12,426 nucleotides of DNA, taken from Nitratiruptor sp. Lineage in GTDB: Bacteria > Campylobacterota > Campylobacteria > Campylobacterales > Nitratiruptoraceae. Where the stretch lies: assembly GCA_015494505.1 (NCBI GenBank), contig WGBB01000211.1, positions 1 through 12,426 of the forward strand. The letters are read 5' to 3'. The notes below the pieces were generated by a model, which saw only the letters and a program-made list of their open reading frames with translations, was not told the origin of the DNA and did no database searches. How positions within the stretch are numbered: position 1 is the first letter of the stretch; each line of letters begins with the position of its first letter. Positions 1 to 7,156 of this stretch are shown here, in pieces. The translations under genes were made by a program, and so were the position numbers.

Positions 1-1203
1 GCTCTCCTCTTCGAATCCCAAAGCCTTGAGACGTTCGAGGATCGGCGGATGGGAGTAGTAAAAGAAGATGTAGAGCGGATGCGAAAGGGGAAAATGGCTG
101 TTCTCTTCTACTAATTTCAAAAGTGCGTTGCGCAAATTGCCTCTGCCCCCAAGCTCACTGCCATATCTATCAGCTGCATACTCGTTACGGCGGCTGACGA
201 AATTGACAAGCGGCATAAAAAAGAAGAAAAAGACGGGACTCAGCAGCAAAAACATCGCTATCACGCTATAGGGAGCGTGGGGGTCGATGCCTATCTTTTC
301 ATAGAGCGATGTAGGGAGATTAGCAAAGATATAAAAGAGCGCGAAGAACATCACGCCCATCATCACGATGTTTTTGAGGATATCTTTATGTTTGTAGTGC
401 CCCAGCTCGTGTCCTAGCACGGCGAGGAGTTCGTTTTTAGAAAGTTTATCCACCAGCGTATCGAAAAGCACCACACGCTTGCTCTTGCCAAGCCCTCCGA
501 AATAGGCATTGAGGCGTGTGTCGCGTTTGGAGGAGTCCACTACGTAGACACCGCTAGCTTTGAGCCCGCTTTTTTGCATCAACTCTTCTATATCCTTTTT
601 GAGCTCTTCATCTTCGAGGGGTGTGAACTTGTTGAATATCGGCGCTATGAGAGTGGGATAGATAGCGTTGATAAGAATGATGACACCGAAGATAAACACA
701 AATCCCCATACCCACCAGTTGGGGACATTGAGGATAATCCAGCTTACCACATAGACTATCGCAGAGCCAAAAATCAAAAAGAGCGCAGCGATTTTGAGCT
801 GGTCTTTGATAAAAAGCGTGTAGGTAGATTTATTAAATCCAAACTCTTCGTCCAACACAAACTTCGTATAGATATCAAACGGGAGCGTCACGATATAGTT
901 GATAGCGAAAAAGAGGTCGATAAAGAGCACGCTTTTTAGCAAAATATCATCTACTTGGATGAAGCTTTCTAGCCAATGCAGACCCACGCCCATCCAAAAA
1001 ATAAAAAGGATATACTCCACAAAGGCTTCGGCTATGGCGATACGCTCCTTTTTGAGACTATAGCGGCCCGATTTGAAGAATTTGCTCGGCATCATCAGCA
1101 CCGGCTTGCCGTCTTTTGCCTTGGCTACGAAACCGGCCTGCATCACAGAGACATAGATTTTTACCAATATATATATCCCATAGAGGATACTCACACCTAA
1201 CAT
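1..1203 (-). CDS. Ste24-type M48 zinc metalloprotease, partial (C-terminus outside window)
   Basis: Integral membrane protease of peptidase family M48 (Ste24/CAAX prenyl protease 1 type). The frame stays open for 401 codons from the ATG at 1201-1203 to the window edge, so the stop lies beyond base 1. The zinc motif HELGH is at residues 265-269 (H265, E266, H269) and the probable third ligand is E341 in NEYAADRYG. The family motif DEEFGFNKST is at about 118-127, and SHPPILERLKAL near 383-394 matches the usual C-terminal end. Several hydrophobic segments precede the zinc site and two follow it. Family members are about 400-430 residues, so little is missing. AAGG lies six bases before the ATG. 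Bacteria do not prenylate CAAX proteins, so the role is probably membrane protein quality control or peptide processing; that is inference. The gene is divergent from the uup-like gene. Confidence 0.93.
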   Translation of the reverse strand, partial: MLGVSILYGIYILVKIYVSVMQAGFVAKAKDGKPVLMMPSKFFKSGRYSLKKERIAIAEAFVEYILFIFWMGVGLHWLESFIQVDDILLKSVLFIDLFFAINYIVTLPFDIYTKFVLDEEFGFNKSTYTLFIKDQLKIAALFLIFGSAIVYVVSWIILNVPNWWVWGFVFIFGVIILINAIYPTLIAPIFNKFTPLEDEELKKDIEELMQKSGLKASGVYVVDSSKRDTRLNAYFGGLGKSKRVVLFDTLVDKLSKNELLAVLGHELGHYKHKDILKNIVMMGVMFFALFYIFANLPTSLYEKIGIDPHAPYSVIAMFLLLSPVFFFFFMPLVNFVSRRNEYAADRYGSELGGRGNLRNALLKLVEENSHFPLSHPLYIFFYYSHPPILERLKALGFEEES

Positions 1204-1229
1204 CAGTCACCTTTTACGAAATTTTGACT

Positions 1230-1235
1230 ATTATA
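1230..1235 (-). promoter_or_regulatory. -10 box for the M48 protease gene
   Basis: On the minus strand this is a perfect TATAAT, 26 bases before the protease ATG and followed by AAAGGTG as ribosome binding site. No convincing -35 box sits 16-18 bases upstream, as is common in Campylobacterota. The 95-base divergent gap 1204-1298 must also hold the promoter of the uup-like gene; TATAAA at 1272-1277 is a weak candidate for it. Confidence 0.5.
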
Positions 1236-1298
1236 CACAAATCGGTTGAGGCGCTCTTTTACGATAAAAACTATAAAAAAACCTTAAAAAGGTAATCA

Positions 1299-3242
1299 AT
1301 GGCACTGATAGATCTGCTGGGTGTGAGCAAAAGCTATGAGGCACAAAAGATTCTTTGCAACGCAGATTTTACCCTCGATGAGGGCGAGCGTGTCGCCATC
1401 GTGGGGCGCAACGGCAGTGGCAAGTCGACGCTGATGAAGATCGTAGCAGGTCTTGAAGAGTTCGACGAAGGTGAGCGATTGGTGCGCCAAAACATCACTA
1501 TAAGGATGCTGCCGCAAGTGCCGCGCTTTGCCGACCACCTCACAGTCCGCCAAGCTATCGTGGAGCAGTTAGCGGCCATCAATGATGCGCGTAAACGCTA
1601 CGAAGAGATAACGGCCAAGATCGCTGAAAATCCCGACGATACGGAGCTCCTCGAAGAGCTCAATCGCCTCAGTGCCTATCTCGATTACCACGGAGCCTGG
1701 AATATCGAAGAAAAGATAGAACGCATCTTGCAGGAGTTCGACCTAAAAGCCTATGAAGATCGCCTAGTCAACAGCCTCAGCGGCGGCGAGCAGCGGCGTG
1801 TGGCATTGGCGGGACTGCTTTTGCAAAAACCGGATGTTTTGCTGCTCGATGAGCCCACCAACCACCTGGATGTCCATATGGTGGAGTTTTTGGAAGAGAT
1901 GATTCTCAAGGAGCGCTATACCCTGCTTTTCGTGAGCCACGACCGCTACTTCATAGACCATATCGCTACGCGCGTGGTGGAGGTGGAAGAGTGCAAGCTT
2001 CGCAGCTTCAAAGGAGGCTACACCGACTATCTGCGTCAAAAAGAAGAACTACTACAAAACCTCCAAAAACAGCACGAAAACCTGCTGCGCTTGCTCAAAC
2101 AGGAAGAAGAGTGGCTTCGCCGTGGGGTCAAAGCGCGTATGAAGCGCAACGAAGGGCGCAAGAAACGGGTCTTGGAGCTGCGCGAACAGGCCAAAAAAAA
2201 TCCAGCCGCCATCAAAAAGATACGCCTGCAGCTCGAGCGCGAAAAGAAGCATTTCAACCGCGAAGACGGCATCAGCCGCAAAAAGGTGCTCTTCGAGCTT
2301 GAAAACGTCACGAAGAGCCTCGGCGACAAAGTGCTCATCAAAGATTTTTCCACGCGCATCTTGCAGCGCGATACCATCGCTATCGTGGGGAAAAACGGCG
2401 CCGGCAAGTCGACGCTTTTGAAGCTGCTTTTGGGCGAAATCGAACCCGATAGCGGCATCATCAAGCGAGGCGATTTTACCATCGGCTACTTCGACCAGGC
2501 ACGCACTATGCTCGATGACGATAAGAACCTCATCGAGACCTTCTGCCCCAACGGCGGCGATCGCGTGGAGGTGTGGGGACGCAGTATGCACGTCTATGGG
2601 TATCTCAAAAACTTTCTCTTTCCCAAGGAGTTTTTGGACAAAAAGATAGGAGCGCTCAGCGGCGGCGAGAAAAACCGCGTGGCCCTGGCACTGCTCTTTA
2701 CCAAAAAAGTGGACTGCCTCATCCTCGATGAGCCCACAAACGACCTGGACATCCCCACTATCAATATCTTAGAGGAGTACCTCCAAAAATTCCAAGGCGC
2801 CGTGATTTTCGTGAGCCACGACCGCTACTTCGTGGACAAAATCGCCAAAAAGCTTTTCATCTTCAAAGGAAACGGCATCGTCGAAGAGTCGCACCAAAGC
2901 TACAGCGAGTATCTCGAAATAGAAAAGGAGCTGCGCGAGCTCGAATCTCTCGAAGTGAGCGTCGAAAAGCCCAAACCCCAACGCGAGCGCAAGCGCACGC
3001 CCAAGCTCAGCTATAAAGAGCAGCGCCGCCTGGAGGAATTGCCTCCTCTTATAGAAGAGCTCGAAGAGAAGATAGCAGCCCTCAACGACTGCCTAGCCGA
3101 CCCCAAATGCTACGAAGAGCGTGGCATCGTCTCGGTTTCCGAGGAGCTCGCAAACCTCCAAGAAGAGCACGACAAGTTGCTTGAAGAGTACATCGCTTTA
3201 GAAGAAAAAAAGGAACAGCTCGATGCACTTTCAGATCGATAA
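1299..3242 (+). CDS. uup: Uup-like ABC-F family ATPase (ribosome-associated)
   Basis: Soluble ABC-F protein of 647 residues with two nucleotide-binding domains and no membrane helices. Domain 1 has Walker A GRNGSGKST (36-44), signature LSGGEQ (160-165) and Walker B LLLDEPTNHLD with catalytic E185. Domain 2 has Walker A GKNGAGKST (364-372), signature LSGGEK (453-458) and Walker B with E478. The linker between them holds EEEWLRRGVKARMKRNEGR, the form of the P-site tRNA interaction motif typical of Uup. A C-terminal coiled coil (about 565-640), also typical of Uup, follows a basic stretch. ABC-F proteins bind the ribosomal E site and relieve stalled translation; Uup is also linked to branched-DNA stability. 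AAGGT before the start is one arm of a small inverted repeat (ACCTT-AAA-AAGGT, 1281-1293). The end overlaps the corA-like gene by 20 bases. The assignment rests on the linker and tail; another ABC-F subgroup is less likely. Confidence 0.92.
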   Translation: MALIDLLGVSKSYEAQKILCNADFTLDEGERVAIVGRNGSGKSTLMKIVAGLEEFDEGERLVRQNITIRMLPQVPRFADHLTVRQAIVEQLAAINDARKRYEEITAKIAENPDDTELLEELNRLSAYLDYHGAWNIEEKIERILQEFDLKAYEDRLVNSLSGGEQRRVALAGLLLQKPDVLLLDEPTNHLDVHMVEFLEEMILKERYTLLFVSHDRYFIDHIATRVVEVEECKLRSFKGGYTDYLRQKEELLQNLQKQHENLLRLLKQEEEWLRRGVKARMKRNEGRKKRVLELREQAKKNPAAIKKIRLQLEREKKHFNREDGISRKKVLFELENVTKSLGDKVLIKDFSTRILQRDTIAIVGKNGAGKSTLLKLLLGEIEPDSGIIKRGDFTIGYFDQARTMLDDDKNLIETFCPNGGDRVEVWGRSMHVYGYLKNFLFPKEFLDKKIGALSGGEKNRVALALLFTKKVDCLILDEPTNDLDIPTINILEEYLQKFQGAVIFVSHDRYFVDKIAKKLFIFKGNGIVEESHQSYSEYLEIEKELRELESLEVSVEKPKPQRERKRTPKLSYKEQRRLEELPPLIEELEEKIAALNDCLADPKCYEERGIVSVSEELANLQEEHDKLLEEYIALEEKKEQLDALSDR

Positions 3243-3993
3243 ATATCTCTTAGATGACCTGCTCAACTCCGAACACCCCAGCGATTTTCAAACCTACAAG
3301 GACTACGCCATCTTTATTTTGCGTTTGCCCTACATCGACCAAGATACCGTCAAGGTCTTTAGCTACGCTTTTTTAATCCACGACGATAAAGTGTATCGTT
3401 ACGATAGAAAGAAACAGGACTTTATCGAACTGGGAGATTTCGCGGCACTTCACCACTATCTCGACATTCGTGTCGATAAAATTTTGGCCAAACTCTCACG
3501 ACTCCAAACCAAAATCGCCAAAATGGAAGATATGCTCTATGAAGAGAGCTACAGCGGAGATTTCGCCAACGACTGGATAGCGTGCAAAAGGGAGCTCTCT
3601 CTCATCGAGCGTCTTATGAGCCACGCAACCATCGCACTGAGTCGCTTCTATAGACACTACAAAGATTCACTCGAAGAGTTGGCCTTCAAAGATCTTGCAG
3701 AGCACGTAGAGCGCTCCTTTGATTTTGCTAAAAGCGCCATCGAAAAACTCGATAACCTCTACAGCTTCTACCGTGCCAAGATGGATGAGAAGATGAACAA
3801 GATTATGTTCATCCTCACTATCATTTCGGCCATCTTCTTACCCCTCACGCTCGTGACGGGATATTTTGGGATGAATACGGGAGGATTGCCTTTTACCGAA
3901 GATCCTCACGGCACCCTCAAAGTCACCGTGGCTTTGGTACTTTTTGAGGTGCCGTTCGTGCTGTGGATTTACAGGCTGCTTAAAAAAGGTTAG
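3223..3993 (+). CDS. CorA-family divalent cation transporter, short form
   Basis: A 256-residue member of the CorA metal ion transporter family. The C-terminus has the family layout: a long charged helical region (about 85-190), a first membrane helix (about 194-213) ending in YFGMN with the GMN signature at 216-218, a short outer loop TGGLPFTEDPHG, and a second helix (about 232-253) followed by a basic tail. CorA proteins are pentameric channels for Mg2+, Co2+ or Ni2+; ZntB relatives move Zn2+. The protein is about 60 residues shorter than typical CorA, so the N-terminal cytoplasmic domain is reduced, and the metal cannot be told from sequence. The start lies inside the end of the uup-like gene, with AAGGA eight bases before it, so the two are probably one transcript with coupled translation. 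The stop codon overlaps the convergent thrC stop. Confidence 0.87.
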   Translation: MHFQIDKYLLDDLLNSEHPSDFQTYKDYAIFILRLPYIDQDTVKVFSYAFLIHDDKVYRYDRKKQDFIELGDFAALHHYLDIRVDKILAKLSRLQTKIAKMEDMLYEESYSGDFANDWIACKRELSLIERLMSHATIALSRFYRHYKDSLEELAFKDLAEHVERSFDFAKSAIEKLDNLYSFYRAKMDEKMNKIMFILTIISAIFLPLTLVTGYFGMNTGGLPFTEDPHGTLKVTVALVLFEVPFVLWIYRLLKKG

Positions 3994-5453
3994 AGGAATC
4001 TCAGAATCTCTTCTTCGATCTTCTCTTTTTCCACCACCGTATCGTGAATGATAGGCTTGCTAAAGAGCTCTTTTATGCGATCTGGGATCGCCACGCCCAG
4101 ACGTTTGCTGATAGCTTCGAGAGCTTCTTGATCACGTGCCGTGCGCCCCTCTATCGCTTGCAAGACTGATGGAGCAAACTTGGTCCACTCAGCCGTGGAG
4201 TATGCCACGCAAGGGTACTCTTTGTGCTTTTTGTAGAGCTTGATGGTGGTCGCGGTATGCGGATCCATCAGATAGCGGTGCTCGAGGGCATACTCTTTGA
4301 TGGTGGCCGCCACCTCTTCGTCGGTAGTGAAGTCTGCGTCGAAATCCTCGCGCAGTGCGGCCAGCTCTTCGGAAGTGAGCTCATAGTAGTTTTTCGTGGC
4401 CAGATCCTCCATCAGCTCTTTGGTACGCGCCGCACCGAATTTATCGAAAAGCACGCGCTCTACGTTGGAAGATTTTAGGATATCCATCGCGGGGCTTGTG
4501 GTTTTGATGAGGCTTTTGTTGCGCAGGTCGTAGCGACCGTTTTGGATCAGTTCTGTGAGCACGTTGTTGGCATTGGAAGCGATGAGGATTTTATCGATGG
4601 GTGTACCCATCTTTTTGGCGTAATACCCACCCAGGGCGTTGCCGAAATTGCCGCTGGGGACTATGAGATGGATCTTTTGGCCAAACGTTATCACATCACG
4701 GCGCAAGAGTTCCAAATATGCGTGGATATGGTAGATAATCTGAAAGATGATGCGCCCGAAGTTCACGGAGTTGGCCGCAGAGAGTTTGATCCCTTTTTGT
4801 GATAGCGTCTCTTTGAAGCGCTCGCTAGCTAGGAGGTTTTTGAGCGCCGTTTGCGCATCGTCGAAATCCCCTTTAATGCCGATCACTTTGAGGTTTTTTC
4901 CATCTTCGGTCACCATCTGCAAGCGCTGCACGTCGCTGGTGCCGCCGGCTGGATAAAGGCAAGCCACTTTGATGTTTGGCTTGTTTTTAAAAGTCTCCAG
5001 CGTCGCAGGACCCGTATCGCCACTGGTGGCTGCGAGAATGAGATAGTTTTCGCCCCTTCTTTTGGCGAGAGCCGAGAGGATATGACCAAAGGGTTGGAGC
5101 GCCATATCTTTGAAGGCGCGAGTCGGCCCGTGATAGAGCTCTGCTACATAGAGTCCATCTCGCACCTGTACCACAGGCACGGGATTTTTAGGATCGTCGA
5201 AGCGATCATAGAGATCCAGCGCCTCTTGGAGCAGATCATCCTCGATATCGATGTCAAATTTTTTCAATAGATCGAAAGCCAGCTCTTTATAAGAGCTCGC
5301 TTGATGTTTTTTGAAAAACTCCTCATCCAGACTCGGCAAGCTCTTTGGCACATAGAGGCCACCGTAGCTGGCAGCGGGATTCAAAATCGCCTCGCTAAAG
5401 CTCACCTCTTTTGGCTTGACTCCATCATTTCCACGCGTTTCGATAAACTGCAT
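3990..5453 (-). CDS. thrC: threonine synthase
   Basis: PLP enzyme converting O-phospho-L-homoserine to L-threonine, the last step of threonine synthesis, in the cytoplasm. The 487 residues match the longer E. coli/yeast-type ThrC. The N-terminal GGLYVPKSLP is typical, as is ELYHGPTRAFKDMALQ, in which K115 is the PLP Schiff-base lysine. The phosphate-binding segment AATSGDTGPA and the later VPSGNFGNALGG are present. The ATG at 5451-5453 follows AAAGG by about six bases, and a promoter-like extended -10 lies just upstream, so the gene is probably transcribed separately from hicBA. Its TAA stop at 3990-3992 interlocks with the TAG of the convergent corA-like gene at 3991-3993, leaving no intergenic terminator between them. 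Confidence 0.97.
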   Translation of the reverse strand: MQFIETRGNDGVKPKEVSFSEAILNPAASYGGLYVPKSLPSLDEEFFKKHQASSYKELAFDLLKKFDIDIEDDLLQEALDLYDRFDDPKNPVPVVQVRDGLYVAELYHGPTRAFKDMALQPFGHILSALAKRRGENYLILAATSGDTGPATLETFKNKPNIKVACLYPAGGTSDVQRLQMVTEDGKNLKVIGIKGDFDDAQTALKNLLASERFKETLSQKGIKLSAANSVNFGRIIFQIIYHIHAYLELLRRDVITFGQKIHLIVPSGNFGNALGGYYAKKMGTPIDKILIASNANNVLTELIQNGRYDLRNKSLIKTTSPAMDILKSSNVERVLFDKFGAARTKELMEDLATKNYYELTSEELAALREDFDADFTTDEEVAATIKEYALEHRYLMDPHTATTIKLYKKHKEYPCVAYSTAEWTKFAPSVLQAIEGRTARDQEALEAISKRLGVAIPDRIKELFSKPIIHDTVVEKEKIEEEILRFL

Positions 5454-5478
5454 ACAACGCCTTTGAAATTTTTTGGTT

Positions 5479-5487
5479 ATTGTAGCA
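5479..5487 (-). promoter_or_regulatory. extended -10 promoter of thrC
   Basis: The minus strand reads TGCTACAAT, an extended -10 (TGn plus TACAAT), about 25 bases before the thrC ATG and in the short gap after hicA. No clear -35 is visible. The same nine bases occur ahead of hicBA. Confidence 0.5.
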
Positions 5488-5504
5488 AAAGGAATTTTGG
5501 AAAT

Positions 5505-5714
5505 TTACTCATCTTTGCACTTTTCGATAATTGTAAAGAGCTCTTTGACGATTTTGGGATGGAGAATTTTACCGCTATGGTGGGGAATAACCATTCTGCA
5601 CCCGTTTTTTACATAAATTCTATGACTCCCCTTTTGCCTATCGATGATAAACCCGGCACCCAACAAAAGCTTCTCGGCTTCTTTTGCCGTTAGTTTCGGC
5701 AGTTTTTCTCCCAT
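5505..5714 (-). CDS. hicA: HicA-type toxin (mRNA interferase)
   Basis: A 69-residue protein of the HicA family, small double-stranded-RNA-binding-fold ribonucleases that cleave mRNA and are neutralised by HicB. The sequence shows the family core: KLTAKEAEKLLLGAGF at the N-terminus, then GSHRIYVKNG with the catalytic histidine at residue 31, and MVIPHHSGKILHPKIVKEL at the C-terminus. Length is normal and no key residue is missing, so the toxin is probably active. Its ATG overlaps the hicB stop by one base (TAATG), giving antitoxin-then-toxin order and translational coupling. AAGG lies about 11 bases before the ATG. The pair sits between the metabolic genes thrC and cutA with no mobile-element genes beside it. 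Confidence 0.9.
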   Translation of the reverse strand: MGEKLPKLTAKEAEKLLLGAGFIIDRQKGSHRIYVKNGCRMVIPHHSGKILHPKIVKELFTIIEKCKDE

Positions 5715-5947
5715 TAATTGGCTACCTTCAATTCCACTTCCAATGGTGTAACCGTCACCACTTTTCTTTTGAGAAGCTCTCGCTTTTCTTCTTGGGAGAG
5801 ACTCTCGATATAGAGTTCCAACGCTTCTTTAATATTTTTCAGTACCTCTTCGTATGTCTCTCCTTGGGAGACACACCCTTCTAATTCCGGTATCTTTGCG
5901 AAGTATCCATATTCGTCTTGCTCTATGATCGCGTTAAAAATCATCAT
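5714..5947 (-). CDS. hicB: HicB-type antitoxin, short form
   Basis: A 77-residue HicB-family protein with the partial RNase H fold that binds and blocks HicA. The N-terminal motif is typical: a first strand MIFNAIIEQDEYGYFAKIPELEGC, then SQGETYEEVLKNIKEALELYIE. Many HicB proteins continue into a helix-turn-helix or ribbon-helix-helix domain that represses the operon; this one stops after the core fold, so self-regulation by direct DNA binding is not evident. Two ATG codons stand in tandem. AGGA lies three bases before the first and six before the second, so residue 2 (5942-5944) is the likelier start. The stop overlaps hicA by one base. Confidence 0.9.
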   Translation of the reverse strand: MMIFNAIIEQDEYGYFAKIPELEGCVSQGETYEEVLKNIKEALELYIESLSQEEKRELLKRKVVTVTPLEVELKVAN

Positions 5948-5969
5948 CGATCCTTTTGTGTTTTTCCAT

Positions 5970-5978
5970 ATTGTAGCA
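5970..5978 (-). promoter_or_regulatory. extended -10 promoter of hicBA
   Basis: The minus strand reads TGCTACAAT, 22 bases before the first hicB ATG, just after the cutA stop codon. It is identical over nine bases to the extended -10 before thrC. It suggests that hicBA is transcribed on its own as well as by read-through from the cutA side. Confidence 0.5.
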
Positions 5979-5989
5979 CGCTTAGAAAA

Positions 5990-6301
5990 TCACATCTGTT
6001 TTTGCAATACATCCCGCATCCACTCCAAGTATTCCCGGCTCCCCTCGTCTATTTCAAAAGATATGATCTCAGGCACTTCGTAGCTGTGCAGCTGCTTTAT
6101 CGCCTCTTCCACTTTCGCAAAATCGGCCGCTTTGATAATGAGCAGCACCTCACTATCTTCGACGATTTCGCCTTTCCACTCGTAGATGGAGGTGATTTTC
6201 GGCACGATATTGATGCAGGCTGCGAGACGCTCGTGCACCAGATGGCGAGCTATCTTTTTCGCTTCTTCGCTGTTTGCGGCAGTCGAAAGTATCACACGCA
6301 T
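5990..6301 (-). CDS. cutA: CutA1 divalent-cation tolerance protein
   Basis: A 103-residue CutA1 protein, a small trimeric ferredoxin-like-fold protein linked to copper and other divalent-cation tolerance in E. coli, with unclear biochemical function. Family signatures are LSTAANSEEAKKIARHLVHERLAACINIVPKI at the N-terminal half (C29 is the conserved cysteine), then TSIYEWKGEIVEDSEVLLIIKA and SYEVPEIISFEI. Length is normal. The ATG directly follows the argB stop (TAAATG), with AGGAG five bases before it inside argB, so the two are co-transcribed and probably translationally coupled. Nothing in the sequence explains the pairing with arginine synthesis, although the corA-like gene lies about 2 kb away. 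Confidence 0.95.
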   Translation of the reverse strand: MRVILSTAANSEEAKKIARHLVHERLAACINIVPKITSIYEWKGEIVEDSEVLLIIKAADFAKVEEAIKQLHSYEVPEIISFEIDEGSREYLEWMRDVLQKQM

Positions 6302-7156
6302 TTAGGCTCCTAAAACTTGTGTTCCGATTCCTTCGCTGGTAAAGATCTCCAAAAGCAGCGAATGCTCCACTCTGCCGTCTATGATGTGCGCCTTTTCCAC
6401 GCCTCCCTCCACGGCTTCCAAGCAGGCATCCACTTTGGGTATCATCCCGCCGCTGATAGTGCCGTCTTTTTTGAGCAGATCGATCTTTTCTTTAGTAAGC
6501 GTGGAGATGAGATTTTTCTCTTTATCCAGTACGCCCGGAGTGTCTGTGAGGAAAATTATTTTTTTGGCCTTGAGTGCAGCCGCTACTTTGCTGGCGCATA
6601 GGTCTGCATTAATATTGTAGCCGGGATGTCCGATCTCGTCACTTGCGGCGATAGGCGCGATGACGGGGACGAACTGCTCTTCGAGGAGATTTTCCACCAC
6701 GGCCGGGTCGATACGGTCTATCACACCGGTGTAACCGAACTTTTCGAAATCTTTGGGCCGAGCGGTGATGAAGTGCGCATCTTTGCCGCTGATGCCTATG
6801 GCCTTGGCGCCGTGGTTGTTGAGCAGGCTGACGATCTCTTTGTTGATATCACCGCTCAGCACCATCTCCACTATCTCCATCACCTCCGGCGTGGTGACAC
6901 GCTGCCCGTCGATAAATTTGGTGTCGATCTGCAGTCTCCCCAGTATTTCCGTGATGCGTTTGCCGCCCCCGTGCACTATCACCGGTTTAATACCCACGGT
7001 ATAGAGCAGCAAGATATCTTGGGCAAATTTTGCCTTGAGCTTCTCGTCGATCTGGGCACTGCCGCCATACTTGATCACGAATATCTGATCGCGAAACTTC
7101 TTGATAAAGGGAAGCGCATCAAGGAGCGTCTGGACGGTTTGGATCTTCTTTTGCAT
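6302..7156 (-). CDS. argB: acetylglutamate kinase
   Basis: Cytoplasmic kinase that phosphorylates N-acetyl-L-glutamate with ATP, the second step of arginine synthesis. The 284 residues are typical. Visible motifs of the amino acid kinase fold are KYGGSA (29-34), the substrate loop VHGGGKRI (61-68), FIDGQRVTTPEVMEIVEM (81-98), NINADLCASKVA and SGGMIPKVDACLEAV near the C-terminus. An extra N-terminal helix before KYGGSA (about residues 5-20) resembles that of hexameric, arginine-inhibited forms, so feedback inhibition by arginine is likely but inferred. The ATG at 7154-7156 lies 38 bases inside the end of lpxK, with AAGGA six bases before it, which settles the start. The stop abuts the cutA ATG. 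Confidence 0.97.
   Translation of the reverse strand: MQKKIQTVQTLLDALPFIKKFRDQIFVIKYGGSAQIDEKLKAKFAQDILLLYTVGIKPVIVHGGGKRITEILGRLQIDTKFIDGQRVTTPEVMEIVEMVLSGDINKEIVSLLNNHGAKAIGISGKDAHFITARPKDFEKFGYTGVIDRIDPAVVENLLEEQFVPVIAPIAASDEIGHPGYNINADLCASKVAAALKAKKIIFLTDTPGVLDKEKNLISTLTKEKIDLLKKDGTISGGMIPKVDACLEAVEGGVEKAHIIDGRVEHSLLLEIFTSEGIGTQVLGA

Noticed and set aside
574..1200. Plus-strand open frames of 121 and 74 codons
   Set aside because: They lie opposite the M48 protease gene, whose motifs are unmistakable; their sequences are low-complexity charged peptides with no family resemblance.
1281..1293. ACCTT-AAA-AAGGT hairpin as a translational switch for the uup-like gene
   Set aside because: A five-pair AT-rich stem with a three-base loop is too weak to hide the ribosome binding site reliably.
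2052..2591. 179-codon minus-strand frame and several other long frames inside the uup-like gene
   Set aside because: Antisense shadows caused by codon bias in a GC-rich gene; no ribosome binding site or recognisable domain.
5505..5947. hicBA as sign of a defence island or prophage
   Set aside because: Neighbours on both sides are housekeeping genes, and there are no integrase, transposase, restriction or phage genes in the window.
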